Source: an uncultured Alphaproteobacteria bacterium
Lineage (GTDB): Bacteria; Pseudomonadota; Alphaproteobacteria; Rs-D84
Length of the DNA: 64,000 nucleotides
Assembly (NCBI GenBank): GCA_944389385.1
Contig: CALXMC010000006.1
Span: 20,896 to 84,895 of the forward strand
Direction of reading: 5' to 3'
The notes beneath the pieces are model-generated. The model saw only the letters and a program-made list of their open reading frames with translations. It had not been told where the DNA came from and ran no database searches. A program made the position numbers and the translations under genes. This document shows positions 25,057-32,830 of this stretch, piece after piece (the first letter of the stretch is position 1; every line of letters starts with the position of its first letter).

Positions 25057-26208
25057 ATGTCAAAACTTCCGTTTTTGTTATTGTGTTTTGGAATGTTGGC
25101 GGCTTGTTCAAATGGTGGTGCGCCATCAACCGGGCATATACTGCGCCCTGGCGGAACGCCTGGGGAACGTCCTTTTGTTGACGAAACCAGAAATAATAAC
25201 AAAAACGTTACCAATATGATTATTACAAATGATGCCCAGGCGCAAACATCGGTTGCCCGTGCCCTGTTTGGCTATATGGGGCCTGTTGATTCAGATTTGT
25301 ATGTTGATGTTGCGGATCTGGCGGTGAAAATTGCGTCGGGGACGGCAACTGAAACCGAGTTCACAGATGTTGATGAAAAAATCCTGAAACCCGCATTATA
25401 CGTTGTGTCCCAGGGATTATACAGCGATTGTGGCGAAAGTGCGGATGTTGCGAAATGTATTGCTGCATGGCGCGCAGAATACCCGACCCGCGCAGAACAG
25501 AGTCTGAAAACGATGCTTGAAAATTTTGATATTATTGACATATCAGACGCATCATTTCAATCGACTGCGAATAAAACATTGACATTCGCCGTTGATGAAG
25601 ATGGTAACATCGACAGCATATCTGTTGGCGGCACAAAATATGAGCGTGACGGCACGGAAAATATTTTCAGCAACGGTGATACAAAGTTACAGTATGTTAC
25701 CGGCGCCCCGCGCGATGGGGATTTGAAATTATCATATTCTGATTTTGGTATGTATTATATCATTGAAAATGGTAATACGGGTCGCGACATTCCGTTTGCA
25801 GGTGGGTATGGGTCTCGTAAAATCGATGATATAACAAAAATTGAAAAAAGTTTAACATTCAACGGTAACGCCGTTGGCGTCGTTTATGATGCAGACAGCA
25901 GCATGAATTTACGCGATGGCCAGGCCGAGTTAACATTCAACAAAGAAAATCAAACAACGTCATTGTCAGTCAATTTTTCCAATTGGTATGATGTGACTGT
26001 GATGCAAAGCGGTGACAAGACGGACATAACGTTCGGCAAACTGGACAGTCAAAATTTGAAACTGAAACCAGATACAGAAAAACCGCATATAACCGATATG
26101 AATGTCGGTTACTATGGACCGGCCGGCACCCCGACCGAGGCCACCGGCACTGTCACATATCGCGAGACTGACGGTATCAGTATGAATATGGCGTTTGGTG
26201 TAAAATAA
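25057..26208 (+). CDS. Surface lipoprotein with TbpB-like C-terminal barrel
   Basis: The start at 25057 follows AAAGGGGGATTGG and gives 383 residues with a signal peptide and lipobox (GMLAACSNGG). The middle is helical with cysteines at about positions 129 and 137. The C-terminal ~170 residues alternate strands with glycine turns (FNGNAVGVVYDA, AELTFNKENQ, VNFSNWYDVTV) and end in YYGPAGTPTEATGTVTYRE...NMAFGVK. This is the pattern of the handle barrels of transferrin-binding-protein-B-like and other Slam-exported lipoproteins. The next gene encodes a Slam-type exporter, which supports surface display. The ligand is unknown. Confidence 0.75.
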   Translation: MSKLPFLLLCFGMLAACSNGGAPSTGHILRPGGTPGERPFVDETRNNNKNVTNMIITNDAQAQTSVARALFGYMGPVDSDLYVDVADLAVKIASGTATETEFTDVDEKILKPALYVVSQGLYSDCGESADVAKCIAAWRAEYPTRAEQSLKTMLENFDIIDISDASFQSTANKTLTFAVDEDGNIDSISVGGTKYERDGTENIFSNGDTKLQYVTGAPRDGDLKLSYSDFGMYYIIENGNTGRDIPFAGGYGSRKIDDITKIEKSLTFNGNAVGVVYDADSSMNLRDGQAELTFNKENQTTSLSVNFSNWYDVTVMQSGDKTDITFGKLDSQNLKLKPDTEKPHITDMNVGYYGPAGTPTEATGTVTYRETDGISMNMAFGVK

Positions 26209-26217
26209 GCATAAATT

Positions 26218-27591
26218 TTGAAACGTTTTCTGATTGTTTTGTTGTTGATGATTTTGCCCGGGGTGACCTGGGCTGAATCTTCGGCGTCGAATGTTTCGGT
26301 TGAAACGAACGACGACGGCACACACAGCGTCACAATGACTGCACTGGACGCGCTGAAATTGGCCGCCGCGATGGTGGATGATGGGAACCTGGATACGGCG
26401 GAACAAATATTAACCAAAATGCCCCCGTTGGGTGGCGGCCCGTTGGAAATAGAACGATGGTTTTTATTGGGGCGGATTGCCGGATTTCGTGGCGATTTTG
26501 ATACAGCCATTGAAATATATCGTACTGTTTTGGATGCGCATCCTGATTTGGCGCGCGTTCGTTTTGAATTGGCAATATGTTATATGAAAACATCGCAATG
26601 GTATCGTGCAGACCATCAACTGCGTCTGGCGATGGCGGGCGAAGATTTGCCCGATAATGTGCGCCAGATGATGAATTATTATCGGTATTTCGTGCGTCAA
26701 AATAAAAATTGGAATATATGGTTTAATTTTGGTGCGACGCCTGATAATAACATCAACAACGCCAACGGCGGAACCCAGATTGTAAATTATATGGGCGGTA
26801 AATTTTACAGCGATTTGCCCGACCCAATATCTGCGATTGGATACAATTTTACACTGGGCGGAAATTATGAATTCAAATTGTCAGACCAATGGCGATGGAA
26901 ATCTGATGCGGGCGCATACGCCAGCATTTATGATATTCATGATTATGACGATTTATATCTGTACGCATCAACCGGGCCGCGCTTTATATGGTCGCGTGGG
27001 GATGTTTGGTTGGCGGCCGTTGGCGCGCGTCGTTGGTACGGATGGAATGAATATAATTGGTCGGCTGGTGCGCGAATTAACACAAACTATGATTTTACGC
27101 GTAAATTATCAGGCGGCTTGAATTTGCAATATACGCGCAACAGTTACGATGATTATGGTGATTATCTGGATGGCGATACATTTGCCGCGAACATCAACGC
27201 TTTTTATTCGATAACGCCAAACATATATGCGATTTTTCGCGGCGGTGCGTCGCGGGAAATCACGGTCGCGCGTGAATATTCGTATTGGATGCCAAACATC
27301 AGCATTGGAATCGGCGCAGAATTACCGTATGGATTTAATGTGTATGTAGAACCGGCACTGTATTGGCAATTGTACGATGCGCCCCAATGGGTGATATATA
27401 ACCAAGATTATACCCGTGTCACAGAACGCGATTTTAATCAAAGATATTCAGTATCCATATCAAACAACAAATTTGATGTAATGGGATTTTTGCCAACGAT
27501 CGTATTCAGTTACACACGCCGCGATTCAAATCTGTGGCAGCGCGAATATGACCGTTGGGCCGTGGAATTTACAATGTCACAACGTTTTTAG
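26218..27591 (+). CDS. Surface lipoprotein assembly modifier (Slam, DUF560)
   Basis: Slam proteins move lipoproteins to the cell surface. The 457-residue product starts at TTG (26218), nine bases after the lipoprotein gene; no upstream ATG exists in frame. It has a signal peptide (LIVLLLMILPGVTWAES), an N-terminal periplasmic TPR region (about residues 45-150: AAAMVDDGNLDTAEQIL, LLGRIAGFRGDFDTAIEIY, ARVRFELAICYMKT), and a C-terminal barrel from ~165 ending in phenylalanine (FTMSQRF). That order defines Slam. Pairing with the upstream lipoprotein suggests it is the cargo. Confidence 0.85.
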   Translation: MKRFLIVLLLMILPGVTWAESSASNVSVETNDDGTHSVTMTALDALKLAAAMVDDGNLDTAEQILTKMPPLGGGPLEIERWFLLGRIAGFRGDFDTAIEIYRTVLDAHPDLARVRFELAICYMKTSQWYRADHQLRLAMAGEDLPDNVRQMMNYYRYFVRQNKNWNIWFNFGATPDNNINNANGGTQIVNYMGGKFYSDLPDPISAIGYNFTLGGNYEFKLSDQWRWKSDAGAYASIYDIHDYDDLYLYASTGPRFIWSRGDVWLAAVGARRWYGWNEYNWSAGARINTNYDFTRKLSGGLNLQYTRNSYDDYGDYLDGDTFAANINAFYSITPNIYAIFRGGASREITVAREYSYWMPNISIGIGAELPYGFNVYVEPALYWQLYDAPQWVIYNQDYTRVTERDFNQRYSVSISNNKFDVMGFLPTIVFSYTRRDSNLWQREYDRWAVEFTMSQRF

Positions 27592-27595
27592 TAAT

Positions 27596-27626
27596 AAAAA
27601 ACCGCGCGATTGCGCGATTTTTTTTC
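27596..27626. terminator. Bidirectional terminator between slam and rpmG
   Basis: A GCGC-rich hairpin (CCGCGCGATTGCGCGA) with six A before and eight T after lies between the convergent slam and rpmG genes. Confidence 0.7.
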
Positions 27627-27653
27627 ATAAAATTGCACGAACAAAAAGCAAAA

Positions 27654-27833
27654 TTAGTGCGACATTTTGCCTTCGGTCATAACGACATGCTTGCGCAGTT
27701 TTGGATCATATTTGCGCATTTTCATTTTACCCGCGGTATTTTCAGAACGGGTGTTTTTTGTAGTAGTATAGTAATAACCGGTTTCTTTGTTTTCCAGTTT
27801 AATAACTTCTTTGCTGCCCTTTTTGGATGCCAT
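27654..27833 (-). CDS. rpmG: 50S ribosomal protein L33
   Basis: A 59-residue basic protein of the large ribosomal subunit. The sequence begins MASKKGSKEVIKLEN, has the family's GYYYTTTKNTR block and KMKMRKYDPKLRKHV, and ends in MSH. It lacks the zinc-binding cysteines, so it is the cysteine-free (C-minus) form. The ribosome site AAAGGAT is strong. It is a single-gene unit on the minus strand facing the slam gene. Confidence 0.93.
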   Translation of the reverse strand: MASKKGSKEVIKLENKETGYYYTTTKNTRSENTAGKMKMRKYDPKLRKHVVMTEGKMSH

Positions 27834-27924
27834 TTCAAAAATCCTTTGCTTGATTTATACTGGGCGTAATGTTAGGCTAAAAATTACTGGAAATCAAGTA
27901 CTTTTTATCATAAGATTTAACTCT

Positions 27925-28009
27925 GGGCGTATGGCGGAACTGGCAGACGCGCTGGATTTAGGTTCCAGTGGGGAAACCCATCAGGGTTCAAATCCCTGTA
28001 CGCCCACCA
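27925..28009 (+). tRNA. tRNA-Leu (anticodon TAG)
   Basis: Starts GGGCGTATGGCGGAACTGG, anticodon arm CTGGA-TTTAGGT-TCCAG with TAG, a variable arm GTGGGGAAACCCATC, T-arm GGGTTCAAATCCC and CCA end. The acceptor GGGCGTA pairs with TACGCCC. It has the long variable arm of class II tRNAs. Confidence 0.93.
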
Positions 28010-28067
28010 AAATTCACGACAGAAAACCGGCGACACGAAGTGGAACGCGAGCGTAGCGCAGCGGTCA

Positions 28068-28138
28068 AACTGGCAGACGCGCTGGATTTAGGCGCCACGG
28101 GGAAACCCGTCAGGGTTCAAATCCCTGTACCCGCACCA
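28068..28138 (+). pseudogene. Truncated tRNA-Leu copy 1
   Basis: The sequence from AACTGGCAGACGC through TTTAGG, variable arm, T-arm and ACCA closely copies the tRNA-Leu just upstream, but the 5' acceptor strand and D-arm start are replaced by unrelated bases (AGCGTAGCGCAGCGGTC). The 3' acceptor TACCCGC has no partner, and the 3' half of the anticodon stem differs (GCGCCAC). It is unlikely to be a working tRNA. Confidence 0.7.
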
Positions 28139-28144
28139 AATATT

Positions 28145-28216
28145 AAACTGGCAGACGCGCTGGATTTAGGCGCCACGGGGAAACCCGTCAAGGTTCAAAT
28201 CCCTGTACGCCCACCA
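28145..28216 (+). pseudogene. Truncated tRNA-Leu copy 2
   Basis: A second partial copy, starting at AAACTGGCAGACGC and ending TACGCCCACCA, directly follows the first with only AATATT between. It shares the GCGCCACGGGG variant with copy 1 but has the acceptor 3' strand of the intact tRNA. Its 5' acceptor strand is missing. Confidence 0.7.
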
Positions 28217-28226
28217 AAATCATTTT

Positions 28227-28346
28227 TTAATATACCGGATAATCACGTGGATAATCTGGGTTTGGTACAGTCAAAGACGATTTCACGCCACATGCCGCAG
28301 TCGCCAAAGATAACACCAATAAAAATCCCAAAAATATTTTTCTCAT
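28227..28346 (-). CDS. Small LptM/YifL-like lipoprotein, 39 aa
   Basis: A 39-residue protein: signal peptide MRKIFLGFLLVLSLATA, lipobox ATAACG, then VKSSLTVPNPDYPRDYPVY. Small lipoproteins with C-G-x-K soon after the cysteine and a proline-rich tail match the LptM (YifL) family, which helps LptD fold oxidatively in the outer membrane. The usual K-G-P is K-S-S here, so the match is not perfect. In many genomes it lies near lysA or other envelope genes; here it stands alone. Confidence 0.6.
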   Translation of the reverse strand: MRKIFLGFLLVLSLATAACGVKSSLTVPNPDYPRDYPVY

Positions 28347-28450
28347 AATGGCATTATACCCTGCATGCCCCCAAAAAGTCAAATCCCCCCACACACGCCC
28401 ACCCAATGTGACACGAGTAACTTTGCCATTGTCATTCCCGCGCCCGGGGT

Positions 28451-28478
28451 CCCCGCAAATACGAATGTATTTATGGGG
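28451..28478. repeat. 28-bp imperfect palindrome, copy 2
   Basis: CCCC-GCAAATAC-GAAT-GTATTTAT-GGGG, the inverted copy of the element at 6512-6539, with matching flanks (GGGGT before, TGGTTAA after). It lies in a 460-base gene-free stretch (28347-28806). Confidence 0.75.
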
Positions 28479-28528
28479 TGGTTAAGGCGGGAATGACAAG
28501 AGAGTAAGTAACTAATCCCGCACTCTCT

Positions 28529-28777
28529 TACCACCCCGTCCCAACCACCCACGCGACACGTCGCGCGGGGCCCGGGTATTGGGACACCCCTCCAATGGAG
28601 GGGAACTTAGACTGCGACGAAAACGTAACAAGTTCCTCTTCTAGCGGAGGGGGCCCGGTGTGTGGTGGTGGGCATTGGTACGTTTCCGTCGCGGAACAAA
28701 GTTCCCCTCTGCGGAGGGGTGTCGCGCAAAGCGCGACGGGGGGTGGGGTAATACGAGTAACAAGTCACGAGTAACCA
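28529..28777. repeat. Composite palindromic repeat, copy 2
   Basis: The same ordered modules as at 24682-24972: ACCACCCACGCGACAC, GCGCGGGGCCCGG, CCCCTCCAATGGAGGGG (28587-28603), CGTTTCCGTCGCGGAACAAAGTT, CCCCTCTGCGGAGGGG (28704-28719), GCGCGACGGGGGGTGGGG and repeated ACGAGTAAC. It fills most of the gene-free stretch before gapA. Confidence 0.75.
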
Positions 28778-28786
28778 GTAACCAAA

Positions 28787-28804
28787 ACGGGGCGTGCGCC
28801 CCGT
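28787..28804 (-). terminator. Terminator of gapA
   Basis: ACGGGGCG/CGCCCCGT stem immediately beyond the gapA stop. On the minus strand a short T run (four T) follows, so termination may be moderate. Confidence 0.6.
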
Positions 28805-28806
28805 TT

Positions 28807-29805
28807 TTATATCAGTTTCCCCATTGCAACGGCTGTATCGCACATGCGGTTTGAAAATCCCCATTCGTTATCATACCACGCCGTCACATGTACCAATTTT
28901 TCGCCCAGCACTTTGGTTTGAGATGCGTCAAATATGGAACTGTGCGCGTCGCCTGTAAAATCAACCGAAACCATTGGCGTGTCGATGTACCCAAATGTTT
29001 CCGATGTTGCCGCACGCATAGCATCATTCACCGCTTCAACGGTTGCCGCGCGTGACAGATTCGCCACCAATTCCACGACTGACACATCGGGCGTTGGCAC
29101 ACGAATGGCCATACCGTCCAATTTGCCCGCCAAATTCGGCAACACCAAACCGATTGCCTTGGCGGCACCAGTACTGGTTGGAATCATAGACATCGCCGCC
29201 GCACGTGCGCGCCGAAAATCTTTGTGATTTTTATCCAATAATTGTTGGTCGCCGGTATATGAATGCACAGTTGTCATCCAACCTGATTCAATGCCGAACA
29301 CTTCGTCCAACACGCGCGCCACCGGTGCCAAGCAATTTGTTGTGCATGACGCATTTGATACAATTAAATCGTTGGCGGTCAAAGTATCTTGATTAACGCC
29401 GAACACGATAGTTTTATCCGCCCCCGCAGACGGCGCAGAAACCAACACGCGCCGCGCCCCGCAATCCAGATGCACGCGTGCTTTGTCCGCACTGGTAAAT
29501 ATCCCGGTGCATTCCATAACGACATCTATGTTCAAATCACGCCAAGGCAATTTTGACGGGTCGCGTTCTGACAAACATTTGATTCTCTGATTGCCTGCGA
29601 TTATATATTCGCCATCCAATTTCACATCCATCGGCAATTTGCGATGCACAGAATCATATTGTAATAAATAAGCGTTCTGCTCGGCCGGGGCCAAATCATT
29701 AACCGCCACAAATTCAATGTCGTCGCGCCCAGACACCAAAGCCGCACGTAAAACCAAGCGGCCAATGCGACCGAATCCATTTATAGCAACACGTATTTTT
29801 GACAT
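28807..29805 (-). CDS. gapA: Glyceraldehyde-3-phosphate dehydrogenase
   Basis: A 332-residue glycolytic enzyme that oxidises glyceraldehyde-3-phosphate with NAD. The N-terminal nucleotide fold begins INGFGRIGRLVLRA. The catalytic cysteine lies in SNASCTTNCLAPVARVL, and the catalytic histidine follows in WMTTVHSYTGDQ. GAAKAIGLVLPNLAGKLDGMA and the C-terminal WYDNEWGFSNRM are present. The ribosome site AAAGGAAT is strong. It is a single-gene unit, which suggests at least partial glycolysis or gluconeogenesis. Confidence 0.95.
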   Translation of the reverse strand: MSKIRVAINGFGRIGRLVLRAALVSGRDDIEFVAVNDLAPAEQNAYLLQYDSVHRKLPMDVKLDGEYIIAGNQRIKCLSERDPSKLPWRDLNIDVVMECTGIFTSADKARVHLDCGARRVLVSAPSAGADKTIVFGVNQDTLTANDLIVSNASCTTNCLAPVARVLDEVFGIESGWMTTVHSYTGDQQLLDKNHKDFRRARAAAMSMIPTSTGAAKAIGLVLPNLAGKLDGMAIRVPTPDVSVVELVANLSRAATVEAVNDAMRAATSETFGYIDTPMVSVDFTGDAHSSIFDASQTKVLGEKLVHVTAWYDNEWGFSNRMCDTAVAMGKLI

Positions 29806-29898
29806 TTTTATTCCTTTCCTTTGTTGTTTAATTACTTCGCGGGTATTTTATCATCCATACGCCACGGTGCAAAGCGAAAAATTAAAACGGACAGGTTC

Positions 29899-29927
29899 TT
29901 GAAAATCGGTATTTTCGCGTATATAAT
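29899..29927 (+). promoter_or_regulatory. Promoter of miaA (near-leaderless)
   Basis: TTGAAA (29899-29904), 17 bases, TATAAT (29922-29927). The miaA ATG is only nine bases after the -10, so the transcript would start within about 0-4 bases of the start codon. No Shine-Dalgarno is visible. This points to leaderless translation. Confidence 0.65.
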
Positions 29928-29936
29928 ACGCCCAAG

Positions 29937-30800
29937 ATGACTGAAAAACACACATCTTATATAATCACAGGTCCGACCGCGTCGGGCAAGTCTGGCTATG
30001 CACACCAATTGGCAAAGCAGGTCGGCGGTGTGATTATTAACTGTGACAGTGTTCAAATATATCGCGGAATTGAAAATATTTCCGCCAGCCCATTCGCAGG
30101 CCACAAAATAACTGAAAAAATCGACGGTGTACCATACAGGTTATTTTCGATTTTACCATTGGATAAACAAATCAGTGTGGCGGATTATCTGGCGTTGGCG
30201 CGCGCCGAATATGATGCGGCAATCGCGTCGGGGCGCACACCGATATTTGTTGGCGGAACGGGCTATTATGTCAATGCGATAACGGACGGGATTTCGCCCA
30301 TGCCGGAAATAACGGATGAAAATCGCCGCCGTGCGCGCGAAATGGTGGCGAACGATTTGGACGGGGCGCGCAAAATGTTGCCGCCTGAATTTACTGCAAC
30401 CGATCCACAGCGTGTTGCCCGCGCAATCGAGGTGTTTTTACAAACGTCTCGTCATATAACCGAATGGCAAAAATTGCCACGCAGTGGTGCAATTACCCCA
30501 ACGCCGTATAAAATTTTGATAAATCCAGATATGGATGAATTGCGCCCGCGAATTGCGTCGCGCATACCGCGAATGTTGGCGGGTGGTGCCGCGACCGAGG
30601 CTGCATCCATCATCGATTTTGATTGGTCGCAATCGCGTGCGATTGGTGCGGATCAGTTGTGTGCATATATCCGCGGCGAAATTTCGCGCGAAGAATGTAT
30701 CGCAAAATGGACAACAAAAACGAACCAGTATGCAAAAAGACAGCGAACTTGGTTCCGTACCCAGTTCGCCGCCGACGAGGTTATAAATCACGCAGTTTAA
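29937..30800 (+). CDS. miaA: tRNA dimethylallyltransferase
   Basis: A 287-residue enzyme that adds an isopentenyl group to A37 of tRNAs reading UNN codons. The P-loop ITGPTASGKSGYAHQLA is followed by NCDSVQIYRGIEN, PFAGHKITEKIDGVPYRLF, and FVGGTGYYVNAITDGI, all family signatures. Later RQRTWFRTQF is the usual C-terminal motif. The start codon lies just after a TATAAT box, suggesting a leaderless mRNA. Confidence 0.93.
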   Translation: MTEKHTSYIITGPTASGKSGYAHQLAKQVGGVIINCDSVQIYRGIENISASPFAGHKITEKIDGVPYRLFSILPLDKQISVADYLALARAEYDAAIASGRTPIFVGGTGYYVNAITDGISPMPEITDENRRRAREMVANDLDGARKMLPPEFTATDPQRVARAIEVFLQTSRHITEWQKLPRSGAITPTPYKILINPDMDELRPRIASRIPRMLAGGAATEAASIIDFDWSQSRAIGADQLCAYIRGEISREECIAKWTTKTNQYAKRQRTWFRTQFAADEVINHAV

Positions 30801-31355
30801 TTATTGCCGATGCTGGTTGCGACCGCGCATTTTTATATAGTGTTGTTGAGCCTCGGTAAAATTTTTAATTTGTTCGTTTATATCGACTTGGCCGATGCGT
30901 TTTCTGACCCTTTTTTGCTGCGGTTCTGCTTGTTGCATTTGATTTAATTTTTTTTCACGTGCCTGATTTTGTTCCTGAACCTTGGCCATCAGATAACGTA
31001 CGTGTTTGGATTTTTCAAACAATTCTGATCTTAACGCCACCGCGGCCAGATGACGAGTTCTGAATTTGTTGCTGTGAACCGTATATCCAGACAGGTAATC
31101 AGCCATACCAACTGTTAATTTTTCAATAAATTTCAGTTGTTTTGGTTTTACGTTAATAAAAATGAATTGTTTTGTTTTTTGTATCAAAATTTGTTCAATT
31201 TTTTCATCATACGGAATAATGTCGCGCCATTTGTCGCCAAATGTATCTGCATTTGCATAACTGTCAGGCGACAGTTTAACCGCCTCGCAAGTAATATGTT
31301 GTTTGAATTCGCAAAACAAATGTACGGCTTTGGCGCGTTCTTGTTCTTTGTTCAT
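30801..31355 (-). CDS. Hypothetical protein, paralog A
   Basis: A 184-residue protein, all-alpha by composition, with a charged, glutamine-rich coiled-coil C-terminal half (LMAKVQEQNQAREKKLNQMQ) and a basic end. The N-terminal part contains SYANADTFGDKWRDIIPY, which lines up with SFQNAENLGDSWRDNILY of the neighbouring protein, so the two are paralogs. Its stop codon lies one base after the miaA stop on the other strand. Family and function unknown. Confidence 0.65.
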   Translation of the reverse strand: MNKEQERAKAVHLFCEFKQHITCEAVKLSPDSYANADTFGDKWRDIIPYDEKIEQILIQKTKQFIFINVKPKQLKFIEKLTVGMADYLSGYTVHSNKFRTRHLAAVALRSELFEKSKHVRYLMAKVQEQNQAREKKLNQMQQAEPQQKRVRKRIGQVDINEQIKNFTEAQQHYIKMRGRNQHRQ

Positions 31356-31378
31356 GAAATTGCTCTTTTGGTTTTTAA

Positions 31379-31978
31379 TTATCGCACGTTTGATTTTGCT
31401 TGGGCGATAAATGTGTTGATTTTATTTTCAATATCGGATTTTTTGATATAAACACGCGGTCTTTTACGTGCCTGGATTTCCGCCAATTTTGCTTTGCGTG
31501 CGGCGGCTTCGGCCTGTTTGCGTTGCGTGTATTCACGATTGGCCTGTTTGCGGGCGATGGCAGCCTCGTACTTTGCGCGGGCTGCATCATGCTCGGCCTT
31601 CTTTTGATTTATTATATGTTGAACGAAATCGGATTCGTCGAACAATAAGTGCTTTAATTTTTTACGCGCACGATTCAAACTGCCGGTATCAGGTGCCATT
31701 TGAACGAACACCGCCAAATAACCGGATATCATTTTAACCAACGCGCGAATTGCCCACAGATTATCCGTATCGGTATAAAGACGAATAAAAACCCGTGTTT
31801 CCAACACCAAGAATTCTTCTACATCCGGGCTGTATAATATATTATCACGCCATGAATCGCCAAGATTTTCGGCATTTTGAAATGATGCCCCATACCGATC
31901 CAAAACTTTTTTCGTTATATACGGACGGTACCGCGCCATTATGCGTTCATTTTCGGCATATATTTCTTCTTGTGTCAT
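31379..31978 (-). CDS. Hypothetical protein, paralog B
   Basis: A 199-residue protein with GAGGGGATAAA as ribosome site. It shares with the next gene the N-terminal GDxWRDxIxY block, a following hydrophobic helix (LVLETRVFIRLY against ILIQKTKQFIFI), and a lysine/arginine/alanine-rich C-terminal coiled coil (AAIARKQANREYTQRKQAEAAARKAK). The 23-base gap suggests one operon of two duplicated genes. Function unknown. Confidence 0.65.
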   Translation of the reverse strand: MTQEEIYAENERIMARYRPYITKKVLDRYGASFQNAENLGDSWRDNILYSPDVEEFLVLETRVFIRLYTDTDNLWAIRALVKMISGYLAVFVQMAPDTGSLNRARKKLKHLLFDESDFVQHIINQKKAEHDAARAKYEAAIARKQANREYTQRKQAEAAARKAKLAEIQARKRPRVYIKKSDIENKINTFIAQAKSNVR

Positions 31979-32038
31979 TTTATCCCCTCAGGTTAATTTG
32001 ACACTAATGTAGTACAAAAATATAAAATTTGTCAATAT

Positions 32039-32782
32039 TTATTTTTTTGAATCGCGTAATTTATAATATTCCCACATTGTGATTGGGGCGATGTCTGTTA
32101 ATCGCATTTTCTTTCGAACGCGATATATTCCATGAAATTCATCCCACAGCGATCCAAAATGAGCCCATTCCCAATCGATAATCCCTGTGATTTCCATTGT
32201 GTCAGGATTTACCAGGATATTGCTGCACATGTCGCCATGAACCAACCCGATGTCCGTTGTTTGCTTTTGGGGGCGCAAATCAGATAACCCGGGCAATTCT
32301 GCGTTAAACAAAGCATATATAATCCGCCCCAGGGTTTTGGCAATTTCCTGGCGGTGCGCCATAATTTTTTCCATCGGCAAATCCAACATAATCCGCCCTG
32401 GGATAAATTCAGTCGCATACACAACATATCCGCCGACATTACATACATCTATGCGTGGAACAGCGACGGGCACGACTGGTGCGATTGCGTCTGTGATTCT
32501 TTTTTCATACATAAATTTTTCGGTTGCCGCGGCCGCGTCATTTTGAAATTTACGGACTTTGAATACATATTTATTATCAACGATGAACGCCAAACTGCCG
32601 CCGCCCTTGGCCAGGCGGAAATTTTTCCAATTCAAATCATGATAATGGTTACGCAATGCAACCAATTTATCACGATACCCGAACAGTTTTTTATCGCGAA
32701 ACGCGCGACGCCATTTGCGAACCGGTATAAAACACGATAAAAACCAAAGTGTTTCAAAAAATTGTTTCCAAGGTGCTAACAT
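32039..32782 (-). CDS. Aminoglycoside phosphotransferase-like kinase
   Basis: The frame extends upstream into priA, so the likely start is the ATG at 32782, giving 247 residues. The APH/choline-kinase fold shows KGGGSLAFIVDNKYVFKVRK (glycine-rich loop and lysine), a helix pair, then the catalytic HGDMCSNILV and the metal-binding IIDWEWAHFG. Kinases of this family phosphorylate small alcohols such as sugars, choline or antibiotics. The substrate is unknown. It is divergent from priA with a 48-base gap. Confidence 0.75.
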   Translation of the reverse strand: MLAPWKQFFETLWFLSCFIPVRKWRRAFRDKKLFGYRDKLVALRNHYHDLNWKNFRLAKGGGSLAFIVDNKYVFKVRKFQNDAAAATEKFMYEKRITDAIAPVVPVAVPRIDVCNVGGYVVYATEFIPGRIMLDLPMEKIMAHRQEIAKTLGRIIYALFNAELPGLSDLRPQKQTTDIGLVHGDMCSNILVNPDTMEITGIIDWEWAHFGSLWDEFHGIYRVRKKMRLTDIAPITMWEYYKLRDSKK

Positions 32783-32830
32783 GTCACAAATAGTATTGAA
32801 AAAATCGAAAAAAACAAGTATTTTATAACC

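Noticed and set aside
27925..28216. Possible CRISPR-like or direct-repeat array
   Set aside because: The repeat units are recognisable tRNA-Leu parts, with no unique spacers of constant length.
27787..28348. Plus-strand ORFs with repeated LADALDLGATGKPV
   Set aside because: Translation of tRNA-Leu and its partial copies; the repeat at protein level only reflects the tRNA repeats.
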